Source: Paracoccaceae bacterium
GTDB lineage: Bacteria > Pseudomonadota > Alphaproteobacteria > Rhodobacterales > Rhodobacteraceae
Direction: 5' to 3'
Assembly (NCBI GenBank): GCA_030697175.1
Contig: JAUYQR010000018.1
Span: 1-64,000 of the forward strand
Length of the DNA: 64,000 bases
Shown here: positions 27,655-36,067 of the stretch, piece after piece
Numbering within the stretch: position 1 is the first letter of the stretch
Layout of the letters: every line of letters begins with the position of its first letter
Position numbers and translations under genes: made by a program
The notes under the pieces: generated by a model
The model's input: the letters and a program-made list of their open reading frames with translations, nothing else
Told to the model about the DNA's origin: nothing
The model's database searches: none

Positions 27655-27710
27655 GCGGAGCGGGGGCCAGCCCCCCGCACCCCCCGGGATATTTGCGGAC
27701 AGATGAAAGC
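27655..27710. repeat. Degenerate copy of the dispersed hairpin element, copy 4
   Basis: GCGGGGGCCAGCCCCCCGC forms a hairpin with altered loop, followed by CCCCCCGGGATATTTGCGG and a weak AAGAGGAAG-like end (AGATGAAAG). It sits between the divergent ecm and acyltransferase genes, where terminators are not expected. This suggests the element is mobile or has another role. Confidence 0.6.
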
Positions 27711-27747
27711 CCGTTGTCGGTTTGACGAGATCGGATAGGGTCTGGCG

Positions 27748-29082
27748 ATGTTCGGCGCGGTGGCGGTTCCTGTCTGGCTTTTGATCCTGATCCTTGGTTT
27801 CGCCACGGTCAGCTTTGCCACGCATTTCCTGTTCCCCTCGGTGCGCTGGTTCTTTCGGCGGCGGGCGGAGCGGGCGTTGTCGCGGCTGAATGCGCGGCTG
27901 GACCGGAAGGTGGATCTGTTCAAGCTGGCGCGGCGGGCGGACATGGTGGCGCGCCTGGCCTATGATCCGAAGGTGGTGGAGGCCGCGATGGCGCATGCCG
28001 CCGAGACCGGGGTGCCGGGGTCCGTCGCGTTCGAGGAGGCGCGGACCTATGCGCGCGAGATCGTGCCGGGGTTTTCCGCCACGCTCTACTTCGGGTTTGC
28101 GACACGGGCGGCGAAGTGGCTGAGCCGGCTGTTGTTCCGGGTGCGGGTCGGCAAGGTCGACAAGGAGTTGGCGCATGTCGATCCGAAGGCCACGGTGATC
28201 TTTGTGATGAACCACCGCTCGAACGTGGATTATGTGCTGGTGACGTGGCTGGTGGCGGATCGGGCGGCGATTTCCTATGCGGTGGGGGAGTGGGCGCGGG
28301 TCTGGCCCTTGAGCGTGATGATCCGGGCGATGGGGGCCTATTTCATCCGGCGCGGCAGCCGCAACGCTTTGTATCGCCGCGTGCTGGCGCGCTATGTGCA
28401 GATGGCGACGGCGGAGGGCACCACGCAGGCGTTCTTTCCGGAAGGCGGGCTTAGCCTTGATGGGCGGGTGGGGCCGGCGAAGATGGGGCTGTTGAGCTAT
28501 GTCGTCGAGGGCTTCGATCCGGGGGGGCGGGACGTGGTGTTCGTTCCGGTGGGCCTTGCCTATGACCGGGTGCTGGAGGACCGCGTGCTGGTCGCGGCAG
28601 CGGCGGAAGGCGGGCGGCGGTTCCGGGTGCGGCCGCTGCGGGTGGGCTGGTATGCCGCGCGGCTGGGATGGAAGCGGATGCGCGGGCGGTTCAAGGGGTT
28701 TGGCACCGCGGCTGCGGCCTTTGGCGCACCGGTGTCGTTGAAGCGGTTACTCGCCGAGGGTGGCGACGTCGAGACGCTGGGCGAGCGGTTGATGGCGGCG
28801 ATCGCGAAGGTGGTGCCGGTGGTATCGGTGCCGCTGGTGGCGCGGGCCCTGGCGGAGGGGCCTGCGTCGCGCGACGAGCTGCGCACGCGGGTTCTGGGGC
28901 TGATCGCGCGGCTGGAGGCGACCGGCGCGGTGTTGAAGCTGCCGCCGCAGGGGATCGAGGCGGTGCTGGCCGAAGGGCTGACCCCGTTGATCGCGCGGGG
29001 CGTGGTGAACGAGGCGATGCAGCCGGTGCCGGGGCAGGAAGCGCTGTTGGCATTCTACGCATCCTCGGTGCCGACCGTCTGA
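27748..29082 (+). CDS. Glycerol-3-phosphate / lysophosphatidate acyltransferase-like protein
   Basis: This 444-residue protein has one N-terminal membrane helix (about residues 5-25) and a PlsC/PlsB-type acyltransferase domain. The catalytic HxxxxD is in FVMNHRSNVDYVLV near residue 154, followed by GAYFIRRGSRN near 193 and AFFPEGGLSLDG near 230. The C-terminal 130 residues are alpha-helical and resemble PlsB. It is likely to acylate glycerol-3-phosphate or 1-acyl-G3P in phospholipid synthesis at the inner membrane. It is divergent from ecm and 130 bp upstream of ccr. The order ecm, acyltransferase, ccr suggests conserved linkage rather than pathway membership. Confidence 0.82.
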   Translation: MFGAVAVPVWLLILILGFATVSFATHFLFPSVRWFFRRRAERALSRLNARLDRKVDLFKLARRADMVARLAYDPKVVEAAMAHAAETGVPGSVAFEEARTYAREIVPGFSATLYFGFATRAAKWLSRLLFRVRVGKVDKELAHVDPKATVIFVMNHRSNVDYVLVTWLVADRAAISYAVGEWARVWPLSVMIRAMGAYFIRRGSRNALYRRVLARYVQMATAEGTTQAFFPEGGLSLDGRVGPAKMGLLSYVVEGFDPGGRDVVFVPVGLAYDRVLEDRVLVAAAAEGGRRFRVRPLRVGWYAARLGWKRMRGRFKGFGTAAAAFGAPVSLKRLLAEGGDVETLGERLMAAIAKVVPVVSVPLVARALAEGPASRDELRTRVLGLIARLEATGAVLKLPPQGIEAVLAEGLTPLIARGVVNEAMQPVPGQEALLAFYASSVPTV

Positions 29083-29133
29083 CCTGCGCCGCGACGCGGC
29101 GGACATAAAATTACAAAATTTCAACTTAATGAG

Positions 29134-29149
29134 TTGCAAAGTTGCGTGA
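29134..29149 (+). promoter_or_regulatory. GCAAAGTTGCG motif upstream of ccr
   Basis: AGTTGCAAAGTTGCGTGA lies about 65 bp before the ccr start, just downstream of an AT-rich stretch (29105-29130). Its core GCAAAGTTGCG closely matches GCAAAGTTTGCG (minus strand) upstream of sdhC. This is a candidate site for an acetate or acetyl-CoA-responsive regulator common to both loci. Confidence 0.35.
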
Positions 29150-29212
29150 GCGGTCGCTATTCTTGGGAAACGCCGCCGATTCTGCGGCGCGGCATTTCTG
29201 ACGGAGGCTCTG

Positions 29213-30505
29213 TTGGCTTTGGATACGCAATCGGCACCCCCGGTTCATGACGCACCGCGGAAAGACCTGTACGAGCTTGGCGAGATGCCGCCTTTGGGCC
29301 ATGTGCCAAGCCAGATGTATGCCTGGACGATCCGGCGCGAACGCCACGGGCCGCCGGAGACCGCGTTTCAGGTGGAGGTCGTGGATACCTGGGCCATCGA
29401 CAGCAACGAGGTGCTGGTGATGGTGATGGCGGCAGGCGTCAATTACAACGGCGTCTGGGCGGCGCTGGGCGAGCCGATCTCGGTCTTTGATGGTCACAAG
29501 GCGCCGTATGCGGTGCTGGGCTCGGACGCTGCGGGGATTGTCTGGGCGGTGGGCGACAAGGTCAAGCGCTGGAAGGTCGGCGACGAGGTCGTGGTCCACT
29601 GCAATCAGGACGATGGCGACGACGAGGAATGCAACGGCGGCGATCCGATGTTTTCCCCGAGCCAGCGGATCTGGGGCTACGAGACGCATGACGGGTCTTT
29701 CGCGCAGTTCACGCGCGTGCAGGCGCAGCAGTTGATGCCGCGGCCAAAGCACCTGACCTGGGAAGAAAGCGCCTGCTACACGCTGACGCTGGCGACGGCC
29801 TACCGGATGCTGTTCGGGCATGAGCCGCATGACCTGAAGCCGGGGCAGAACGTGCTGGTCTGGGGCGCGTCGGGGGGCCTGGGGTCCTATGCGATCCAGT
29901 TGATCAACACGGCGGGGGCGAATGCGATCGGCGTGATCAGCGATGAGTCGAAGCGCGAGTTCGTCATGAGCCTTGGTGCCAAGGGCGTGATCAACCGGGG
30001 CGACTTCAAATGCTGGGGGCAACTGCCGAAGGTTGGCAGCGAGGAGTATAACGTCTGGCTGAAAGAGGCGCGGCGGTTCGGCAAGGCGATCTGGGACATC
30101 ACCGGCAAGGGTGTTTCGGTGGACATGGTGTTCGAGCATCCGGGCGAAGCGACGTTTCCGGTGTCGTCCTTGGTGGTGAAGAAGGGCGGGATGGTGGTGA
30201 TCTGTGCCGGCACCACCGGGTTCAACTGCACCTTTGACGTGCGCTACATGTGGATGCACCAGAAGCGGTTGCAGGGCAGCCACTTTGCCCATCTGAAGCA
30301 GGCGGCGGCGGCCAACAAGCTGATGGTGGAGCGGCGGCTGGACCCCTGCATGTCGGAGGTGTTTCCCTGGGCCGAGATCCCGAAGGCGCACACGCTGATG
30401 TGGAAGAACCAGCACAAGCCGGGCAACATGGCGGTGCTGGTGCAGGCGCCGCGCACCGGCCTGCGGACCTTTGAGGACACGCTTGAGGCGAGCCGCCCGG
30501 CGTGA
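29213..30505 (+). CDS. ccr: Crotonyl-CoA carboxylase/reductase
   Basis: Ccr catalyses NADPH-dependent reductive carboxylation of crotonyl-CoA to (2S)-ethylmalonyl-CoA, the key step of the ethylmalonyl-CoA pathway. The 430 residues form an MDR-fold enzyme with DLYELGEMPPLGHVPSQMYA near the start, VLGSDAAGIVWAVGDKVKRW near 97, and SGGLGSYAIQLINTAGANA in the NADPH-binding domain. CGxF-type CO2-site residues are in VFEHPGEATFPVS and GSHFAHLKQA. The family length is about 430. Translation probably starts at the TTG at 29213, which has ACGGAGGCTC 5-10 bases upstream. ecm lies across the acyltransferase gene. Confidence 0.95.
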   Translation: MALDTQSAPPVHDAPRKDLYELGEMPPLGHVPSQMYAWTIRRERHGPPETAFQVEVVDTWAIDSNEVLVMVMAAGVNYNGVWAALGEPISVFDGHKAPYAVLGSDAAGIVWAVGDKVKRWKVGDEVVVHCNQDDGDDEECNGGDPMFSPSQRIWGYETHDGSFAQFTRVQAQQLMPRPKHLTWEESACYTLTLATAYRMLFGHEPHDLKPGQNVLVWGASGGLGSYAIQLINTAGANAIGVISDESKREFVMSLGAKGVINRGDFKCWGQLPKVGSEEYNVWLKEARRFGKAIWDITGKGVSVDMVFEHPGEATFPVSSLVVKKGGMVVICAGTTGFNCTFDVRYMWMHQKRLQGSHFAHLKQAAAANKLMVERRLDPCMSEVFPWAEIPKAHTLMWKNQHKPGNMAVLVQAPRTGLRTFEDTLEASRPA

Positions 30506-30773
30506 TGGGCTGTGTGTCCGGCGGGCAGCGCCGCGACGGACCGAGGCAGGCGGACGGGCCATTTCTTCCGGTGGTCGAAGGCCATGCACCTGTAACACGC
30601 TGCGGCTGTCGGCCTTGAAGTGTTAACTACGATTTACCGCGCAGAACCCGTCCTGCGGCGATTTTCTGGCTTGCCCTGCTGACCGCATCAACGACTGTTG
30701 ACCGTGAGGGTCAGGCTGTCGGCAGGATGGCGGTGGCTTTGCAATGTGCAGTTGAATCGTTTCCGGGGGCCTC

Positions 30774-30962
30774 ATGCGCCACGACTGGATCTATGACGTG
30801 TTGTCAGATCTCAAGGCTTATGCTGCTGTGAACAATCTGCCCGCACTTGCGGCGAAGGCGGACGAGGCGCTTGTGGTGGCGCGGGCCGAGATTGCCGCGC
30901 AAATGTCTGATCCGGATCAGGGTGGCGCCAACGAAAACGGGCCGACGGAACCGACGCAATAG
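30774..30962 (+). CDS. Small conserved protein of unknown function
   Basis: This 62-residue protein starts MRHDWIYDVLSDLKAYAAVN, then NLPALAAKADEALVVARAEI, and ends in a hydrophilic tail. The sequence is amphipathic-helical and similar small proteins (MRHDWI..VL.DL..YA) are widespread in Rhodobacteraceae as far as I recall. No signal or metal motif is present. It precedes the RecD-like helicase gene by a few tens of bases on the same strand. The function is unknown. Confidence 0.65.
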   Translation: MRHDWIYDVLSDLKAYAAVNNLPALAAKADEALVVARAEIAAQMSDPDQGGANENGPTEPTQ

Positions 30963-31000
30963 CCTCGCGCCCGGTTTTGAAGGCGGTTATGGTCGCCGCC

Positions 31001-32527
31001 ATGCAGACCCCCGCCCTTACCTTTTCCGACGATCAGGCCGAAGCGTTCGACCGGCTTGCGGCGGCGCTGGCGGCAAATGGCATCGACGTGACCGAAGGCG
31101 TGTTGACGCCGCTGGCCGAGGGCAAGGCGTCGGTGCTGGCGGTGGTGGGCAAGGCCGGGTCGGGCAAGACGATGCTGCTGGCGGCGCTGTACCGCAGTCT
31201 GAAGGCCGCCGGGGTGGAAATCGTTTCGGGCGATTACGAGGGGCGGCGGCGGAAGGATCGCCGCACGCTGGCGATATTGGCGCCGACCAACAAGGCCGCA
31301 AGCGTGCTGCGATTGCGCGGTGTGCCGGCGACGACGATCCACCGCATCCTTTATACCCCGGTCTATGACCCGCAGTATGAAAAGATCGCCGAATGGCTGG
31401 CGGGGAACGGGCCGCGCCCGGTGGTCGAGGGGCTGACCGATCTGGCGCTGGACCGGGCGCATGCGTTTTACCAGACGGTCGCGTCGATACCGGGGGCGCT
31501 GGCGGCGGCGGGGTTGAAGGGCAGCGATTTCATCAAGGGCTGGAAGCGGCGCGAGGAGCCGCTGGATGTGGGGTTCGTGGACGAGTCCTCGATGCTGGAC
31601 GAACGTGCGCTGGCCGACCTGCGCGAGATCTTTCCGACGCTGGTGCTGTTTGGTGATCCGGCGCAGTTGGCCCCGGTGGGCGCATCAGGCGAAATGGTGT
31701 TCGACAAGCTGGGCGACAGCCGCAAGCTGGTGCTGAGCCGGATCCATCGGCAGGCGGAAGATAACCCGATCCTCGACCTTGCCCATGCCTTGGGCGACGA
31801 GCGGCTGGGGTTCGAGGAGTTCGAGCGGATGGTCGAGGCGCGGGCGCGGGCGGATGACCGGGTGGTCTGGGCCGAACGGGTGGATGCGGGGCTGATGGCG
31901 CGCAGCCCGGTGCTGGTGTGGCGCAACGCGACGCGGGTGCGGCTGATCCAGGCGTTCCGGTCGGCGTATGGCGCGCCGGAGGATGAACTCTTGCCGGGCG
32001 AGCCGCTGATTTGCGACGGGATCGAACTTCCGCTGAAGCACAGAAAGAAGCGGATCGACCTTGAGGCGCGGGGGCTGATCAAGGGCGCGCAGGTGATCTA
32101 TCTTGGGACCGGCAACCGCGAGGGCTTTGCCAAGCTGCATGTGGTGGGGGCCGAAGAGCCGCAGATTTCGGCGGCAAGCATCATCAAGATCGAAAAGCCG
32201 GACGAGGAAGAGCCGTTCATCCCGCATGCGGCCCGGATGGGGGCCACGTTCCTGCATGGGGCTGCGGTGACGATCCACAAGGCGCAAGGCAGCCAGTGGG
32301 ACGCGGTGCAGGTGTTCGCGCCGGACCTTTACGCCGCCGCGCAGTCGGGGCGGTCGGAGGCCGGGGTGCCGCTGTGGAAGCGGCTGGCCTATGTGGCGAT
32401 CACCCGGGCGCAGACGCGGCTTTACTGGGTGGTACGCAACCGGCTGGCGCGGCCCCTGGCGCCGTTGACGATTGATGATCTGCGGCGGGAGCCTGCACCG
32501 CTGGCCTTGGAGGACGGCGCGGAATGA
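31001..32527 (+). CDS. RecD-like ATP-dependent DNA helicase
   Basis: This protein of about 508 residues is a superfamily 1 helicase. Walker A is VVGKAGSGKTMLLAAL near residue 47. The Walker B-like VGFVDESSMLDERALADL is near 190. Motif III, LVLFGDPAQLAPV, is near 217. The C-terminal UvrD_C_2 domain has AAVTIHKAQGSQWDAV near 425 and YVAITRAQTRLYWVV near 465. It lacks RecBCD-type partner genes nearby, so it is probably a stand-alone repair or recombination helicase similar to RecD2 but shorter. Starts at 30977, 30989 or 31001 are all possible; 31001 begins just before the conserved FSDDQAEAFDRL. Confidence 0.85.
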   Translation: MQTPALTFSDDQAEAFDRLAAALAANGIDVTEGVLTPLAEGKASVLAVVGKAGSGKTMLLAALYRSLKAAGVEIVSGDYEGRRRKDRRTLAILAPTNKAASVLRLRGVPATTIHRILYTPVYDPQYEKIAEWLAGNGPRPVVEGLTDLALDRAHAFYQTVASIPGALAAAGLKGSDFIKGWKRREEPLDVGFVDESSMLDERALADLREIFPTLVLFGDPAQLAPVGASGEMVFDKLGDSRKLVLSRIHRQAEDNPILDLAHALGDERLGFEEFERMVEARARADDRVVWAERVDAGLMARSPVLVWRNATRVRLIQAFRSAYGAPEDELLPGEPLICDGIELPLKHRKKRIDLEARGLIKGAQVIYLGTGNREGFAKLHVVGAEEPQISAASIIKIEKPDEEEPFIPHAARMGATFLHGAAVTIHKAQGSQWDAVQVFAPDLYAAAQSGRSEAGVPLWKRLAYVAITRAQTRLYWVVRNRLARPLAPLTIDDLRREPAPLALEDGAE

Positions 32528-32537
32528 CCGGCGGCGG

Positions 32538-32631
32538 AACCAGGGGTTTCACACCCCTCGCGCTCCGCCCTGAAAAGCGAGGGGTTTCACACCCCTCGCG
32601 TTCCCCGTGGGATATTTTCACAAAGAGGAAG
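32538..32631. repeat. Dispersed GTTTCACAC hairpin element, double copy 5
   Basis: Two hairpins with GAGGGGTTTCACACCCCTCGCG-type arms lie about 45 bp apart. They are followed by CCCCGTGGGATATTTTCACAAAGAGGAAG. This is the only copy with two tandem hairpins. It sits between the helicase and the AsnC-domain gene, in the same orientation as the others. Confidence 0.8.
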
Positions 32632-32694
32632 CCAAATTTGATTCAAATTGGCGGGGGTGTCGGCTAGGGTCGGCAGGGATTGAGGGAGGCTTTG

Positions 32695-32931
32695 ATGGCT
32701 TTGGTGTTCGTTCAGTTTCGCTGCACTCCGGGCAAGACCTATGAGGTTGCCAACGCGATCTGGGACCGCGAGGTGGTGAGCGAATTGTATTCGACCAGCG
32801 GGGAATATGACCTTATTGCCAAGGTCTACATCCCCGATGGCGAGGATACCGGGCATTATCTGTCGTCGCGGTTGTTCGACATTCCGGACATGGTGCGGAC
32901 CCTGACGACGATGACGTTCAAGGCGTTCTGA
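32695..32931 (+). CDS. Stand-alone Lrp/AsnC ligand-binding (RAM) domain protein
   Basis: This 78-residue protein begins MALVFVQFRCTPGKTYEVAN and contains SGEYDLIAKVYIPDGEDTGH and DIPDMVRTLTTMTFKAF. This is the alpha-beta RAM domain of Lrp/AsnC regulators without the DNA-binding half. Such stand-alone modules may bind amino acids and modulate full-length Lrp proteins. The ATG at 32695 is preceded by GGGAGG at a good distance. It converges with pyrD, whose stop codon is 3 bp away on the opposite strand. Confidence 0.85.
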   Translation: MALVFVQFRCTPGKTYEVANAIWDREVVSELYSTSGEYDLIAKVYIPDGEDTGHYLSSRLFDIPDMVRTLTTMTFKAF

Positions 32932-32934
32932 CGC

Positions 32935-33996
32935 CTAGAGCCAGGCGGCGCGGTTGGTGCCGGTGGCGGCGGCGACGGTGGCGTGACCGTCGCGGGCGAG
33001 ACACTGGTCAAGGCCGCGGGCGATATGGGCGGCGACCGAGAGGCCGTGATAGACCATCGCGGTGTAAAGCTGAACGGCAGAGGCGCCGGCGGTGATCTTG
33101 GCGTAGGCCTGTTCGGGGGTGGAGATGCCGCCGACGCCGACCAGCGGGAGCTTGCCATCCGTCAGGTGCGACAGGCGGGCGAGGACGCGGGTCGAGCGTT
33201 CGAAGAGGGGGGCGCCGGAGAGGCCGCCAGCCTCGGCCCGGTGCGGGCTCTGGAGTCCGTCGCGGTTCAGCGTGGTGTTGGTGGCGATGATGCCGGCGAG
33301 GCCTGCGGCAAGAGCCACCTCGGCGATCTGGGCGAGGTCGTCGTCGGTGAGGTCGGGGGCGATCTTCAGGAACACCGGGATCGGGGTCACGAGGGCGGCG
33401 CGCGCCGCCATCACGCCCTCGAGGAGGGCGGCGAGGGCAGCGGGGCCTTGCAGATCGCGCAGGCGTTCGGTGTTGGGCGACGAGACGTTGACGGTGGCGA
33501 AATCGACATGCGGGCCGCAATGGGCCAGCACGCGGGCGAAATCGGCGGCGCGGTTGTCGGAAGTCTTGTTGGCACCGAGGTTGAGGCCCACGGGGACCGG
33601 GCCGGGCCTGCGCTGGGCGAGGCGCTGGCCGACCGCCTCCATCCCGTCGTTGTTGAAGCCGAAGCGGTTGATCGCGGCGCGGTCTTCGGTGAGGCGGAAG
33701 AGGCGGGGTTTGGCGTTGCCGGGTTGGGGCAGCGGGGTGGCCGCGCCAACCTCGATGAAGCCGAAACCCGCGCGCGACAGGGGGGCCACGGCGGTGGCGT
33801 TCTTGTCGTAGCCGGCGGCAAGGCCGACCGGGTTCAGCAGCGGCAGGCCGGCCAGCGTGGTGGCAAGGCGGGGCGAGGTGACCGGGCCCGGCAGGGGCGC
33901 GAGGCCCGTTTGCAGCGCCAGAAGCGACAGGCCGTGGGCGCGTTCGGGATCGACGCGGTGGAGAAGGGCGAGGCCGGCGCGCTCGATCAGGCTCAC
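32935..33996 (-). CDS. pyrD: Dihydroorotate dehydrogenase (quinone), class 2
   Basis: PyrD oxidises dihydroorotate to orotate at the inner membrane in pyrimidine synthesis, passing electrons to quinone. The 353 residues have the amphipathic N-terminus of class 2 enzymes ([20 protein letters not shown]), FMN-binding [12 protein letters not shown] near 62, and [16 protein letters not shown] near 105. The catalytic-serine segment [19 protein letters not shown] is near residue 167, and the LVGVGGIST loop is near 300. The GTG start at 33996 overlaps the stop codon of the upstream DUF952 gene (GTGA), so the two are coupled. Confidence 0.94.
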   Translation of the reverse strand: MSLIERAGLALLHRVDPERAHGLSLLALQTGLAPLPGPVTSPRLATTLAGLPLLNPVGLAAGYDKNATAVAPLSRAGFGFIEVGAATPLPQPGNAKPRLFRLTEDRAAINRFGFNNDGMEAVGQRLAQRRPGPVPVGLNLGANKTSDNRAADFARVLAHCGPHVDFATVNVSSPNTERLRDLQGPAALAALLEGVMAARAALVTPIPVFLKIAPDLTDDDLAQIAEVALAAGLAGIIATNTTLNRDGLQSPHRAEAGGLSGAPLFERSTRVLARLSHLTDGKLPLVGVGGISTPEQAYAKITAGASAVQLYTAMVYHGLSVAAHIARGLDQCLARDGHATVAAATGTNRAAWL

Positions 33997-34331
33997 CAGA
34001 CGCCCTCGGGGAAGATGTGGCCGGTGGCGCCGAGGGGGAGCGACTTGTCCCAGACCACGTCCGAGAGCGTCAGCGGGCGGTAGAGGTGGGGAAAAAGCGC
34101 TCCGCCGCGCGAGGGTTCCCATTTCAGCGCCGGACCGAGGGCGCTGCTGTCGAGCGCCACCAGAACGAGGTCGCTTTCGGCGGCGAAGTGTTTCGCGGCG
34201 GTTTCGGCGACCTGGGCGGCTGTGGAGATGTGGATGTAGCCATCGGTCAGGTCGATCGGCGCGCCGTGGGTTTCCCCGGCGGCACGGAAGGCATCCCATT
34301 CGGGGCGGCGGAAGATCTTGTAGATCAGCAT
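33993..34331 (-). CDS. DUF952 domain protein
   Basis: This 112-residue protein begins [20 protein letters not shown], with [20 protein letters not shown] and [20 protein letters not shown], the signature of DUF952 (an ADP-ribosyltransferase-like beta fold of unknown function). It overlaps pyrD by 4 bp and is upstream of it, a pairing that recurs in alphaproteobacteria as far as I recall. The ATG at 34331 begins the conserved LIYKI strand; the 12-codon longer frame is not supported. Confidence 0.85.
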   Translation of the reverse strand: MLIYKIFRRPEWDAFRAAGETHGAPIDLTDGYIHISTAAQVAETAAKHFAAESDLVLVALDSSALGPALKWEPSRGGALFPHLYRPLTLSDVVWDKSLPLGATGHIFPEGVW

Positions 34332-34503
34332 GGTCGTGTCTTTGCCGTGAAGGCGCGCGCGGGTCAATGGCGTGTGTCGTGCGGTGCATGTCGCGGGCAG
34401 CGTGTCATCGCTGGGTCATGCCCGCCGCGCAGGTTTGACAGCACCGAAGGTCGGGGCGCAGACTGCAGGCATGGCAACGACTTCATCCAGAAGGAGAATC
34501 GCA

Positions 34504-36021
34504 ATGCAGCATTTCCGCAGATCATTGACGCGCAGCCTGCTGGCCTCGGCCGGGATGCTGGCGCTGGCAGCCCCGCTTGCCGCCGAGACGGTAAAACTGA
34601 CACTTCTGGGCGTGGGCGATGTCTATAATTTCGAGGAGGAGGATGGGCGCGGCGGCTTTGCCCGGCTGAACGCGGTGGCATTGGCCGAACGCGCGGCGAA
34701 CCCCAACACGCTTTACCTGTTCAACGGTGACATGCTGTCGCCGTCGCTGATTTCCGGGTTTGACATGGGGCAGAACACCATTGATTTCACCAATCTGGTG
34801 CCGTTCGATCTGGCCGTGCCGGGCAACCATGAGTTCGACTTCGGGCCGGAGAATTTCATCGAGAAGATGAAGGCGTCGAAATACCCCTGGGCCGCGATCA
34901 ACATCACAAATGCAGATGGCAGCCCGATCGAGGGGTTGGGCGGGGTGACGGTGAAGGAAGTGGGCGGGCTGAAGGTGGCACTGATCCCGGTGGCGCAGGA
35001 CACCTCGCCCGAGGTGAGTTCGACGGGCAGCTTGAAGTTTCTGCCCACGGTCGACACCGGGATCGAGGCGGCAAAGGCCGCGCGCGAGGCGGGGGCGGAT
35101 ATCGTGGTGGGCGTGGTGCAGACCAACATGGAGAACGACCGCGCGCTGATGGCAAGCCGCGCGTTCGACGTGATCCTGTCGGGCGACGACCACACCTATG
35201 CGACGGCCTATGACGGGGTGACGGCCTATGTGGAAACCAGCGTGGACGCGCAACTGCTGACGCCGATCGACCTGACGGTGGAAATTGGCGAGGACGATGG
35301 CAAGCGCACGATAAGCTGGACGCCCGCGTTCCGGTTCATCGACACGGCCAACGTGACGCCGGACCCCGCGTCTGCCGCGCTGGCCGACAGTTTCCGCGCC
35401 AAGATGGACGAGACGCTGAACGTCGAGATCGGCACGCTGGAGGCACCCCTGGACAGCCGGCGCAACGTGGTGCGGTCTGCCGAGGCGACGATGGGCAACC
35501 TGATTGCCGATGCGATGCGTGATGCGACGGGGGCCGATATCGCCATCATGAACGGCGGCGGCATCCGGGGCGACACGACCTATGAGGCGGGCGCCAAACT
35601 GACGCGGCGCGACATCCTGACGGAACTGCCGTTCGGCAACGTGACGGTGGTGACGGAGTTGCCGGGTAGCCAGGTGCTGCTGGCGCTGGAGAACGGGGCG
35701 AGCCAGGTGGAGAAGGGCGCGGGGCGGTTCGCGCAGGTATCGGGCGTGAGCTACACCATCGACCCCACGGCGGAACCGGGATCGCGGGTGTCGGAGGTGA
35801 TGGTGGGCGGCGCACCGCTGGAGGCGGACAAGGTCTACACGGTGGCGGTCAACGATTACATCATCGGCGGCGGCGACGGCTATGACGCGCTGGGCGGCGG
35901 GCGGGTGCTGACCGAAGGGTCCACCAGCCGGTTGGTGGCCAATGACGTGATGGCCTATGTCGAGAAGCTTGGCACGGTGAAGACGGGCGTCGAGGGGCGG
36001 ATCAAGATCCTTGGTCAGTGA
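34504..36021 (+). CDS. Periplasmic 5'-nucleotidase/metallophosphatase-like protein
   Basis: This 505-residue protein has a signal peptide (RRSLTRSLLASAGMLALAAP LAAE), a calcineurin-like metallophosphatase domain and a 5'-nucleotidase C-terminal domain. The family motifs are FNGDMLSPS near 78, PGNHEFDFGP near 110, NGGGIRGD near 354, and NDYIIGGGDGYDAL near 458. Two metal-site positions differ from UshA: the first motif reads GVGDVYNF rather than xxxDxHG, and the fourth reads ILSGDDHTY rather than GHxH. It may therefore belong to a divergent subfamily with altered metal or substrate use. The ATG at 34504 has AGAAGGAGAATC upstream. Confidence 0.85.
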   Translation: MQHFRRSLTRSLLASAGMLALAAPLAAETVKLTLLGVGDVYNFEEEDGRGGFARLNAVALAERAANPNTLYLFNGDMLSPSLISGFDMGQNTIDFTNLVPFDLAVPGNHEFDFGPENFIEKMKASKYPWAAINITNADGSPIEGLGGVTVKEVGGLKVALIPVAQDTSPEVSSTGSLKFLPTVDTGIEAAKAAREAGADIVVGVVQTNMENDRALMASRAFDVILSGDDHTYATAYDGVTAYVETSVDAQLLTPIDLTVEIGEDDGKRTISWTPAFRFIDTANVTPDPASAALADSFRAKMDETLNVEIGTLEAPLDSRRNVVRSAEATMGNLIADAMRDATGADIAIMNGGGIRGDTTYEAGAKLTRRDILTELPFGNVTVVTELPGSQVLLALENGASQVEKGAGRFAQVSGVSYTIDPTAEPGSRVSEVMVGGAPLEADKVYTVAVNDYIIGGGDGYDALGGGRVLTEGSTSRLVANDVMAYVEKLGTVKTGVEGRIKILGQ

Positions 36022-36067
36022 GGGAGACGGGCTTGGCGCGCGGGCGCGCCGGGCCTATCTTTCGCGG

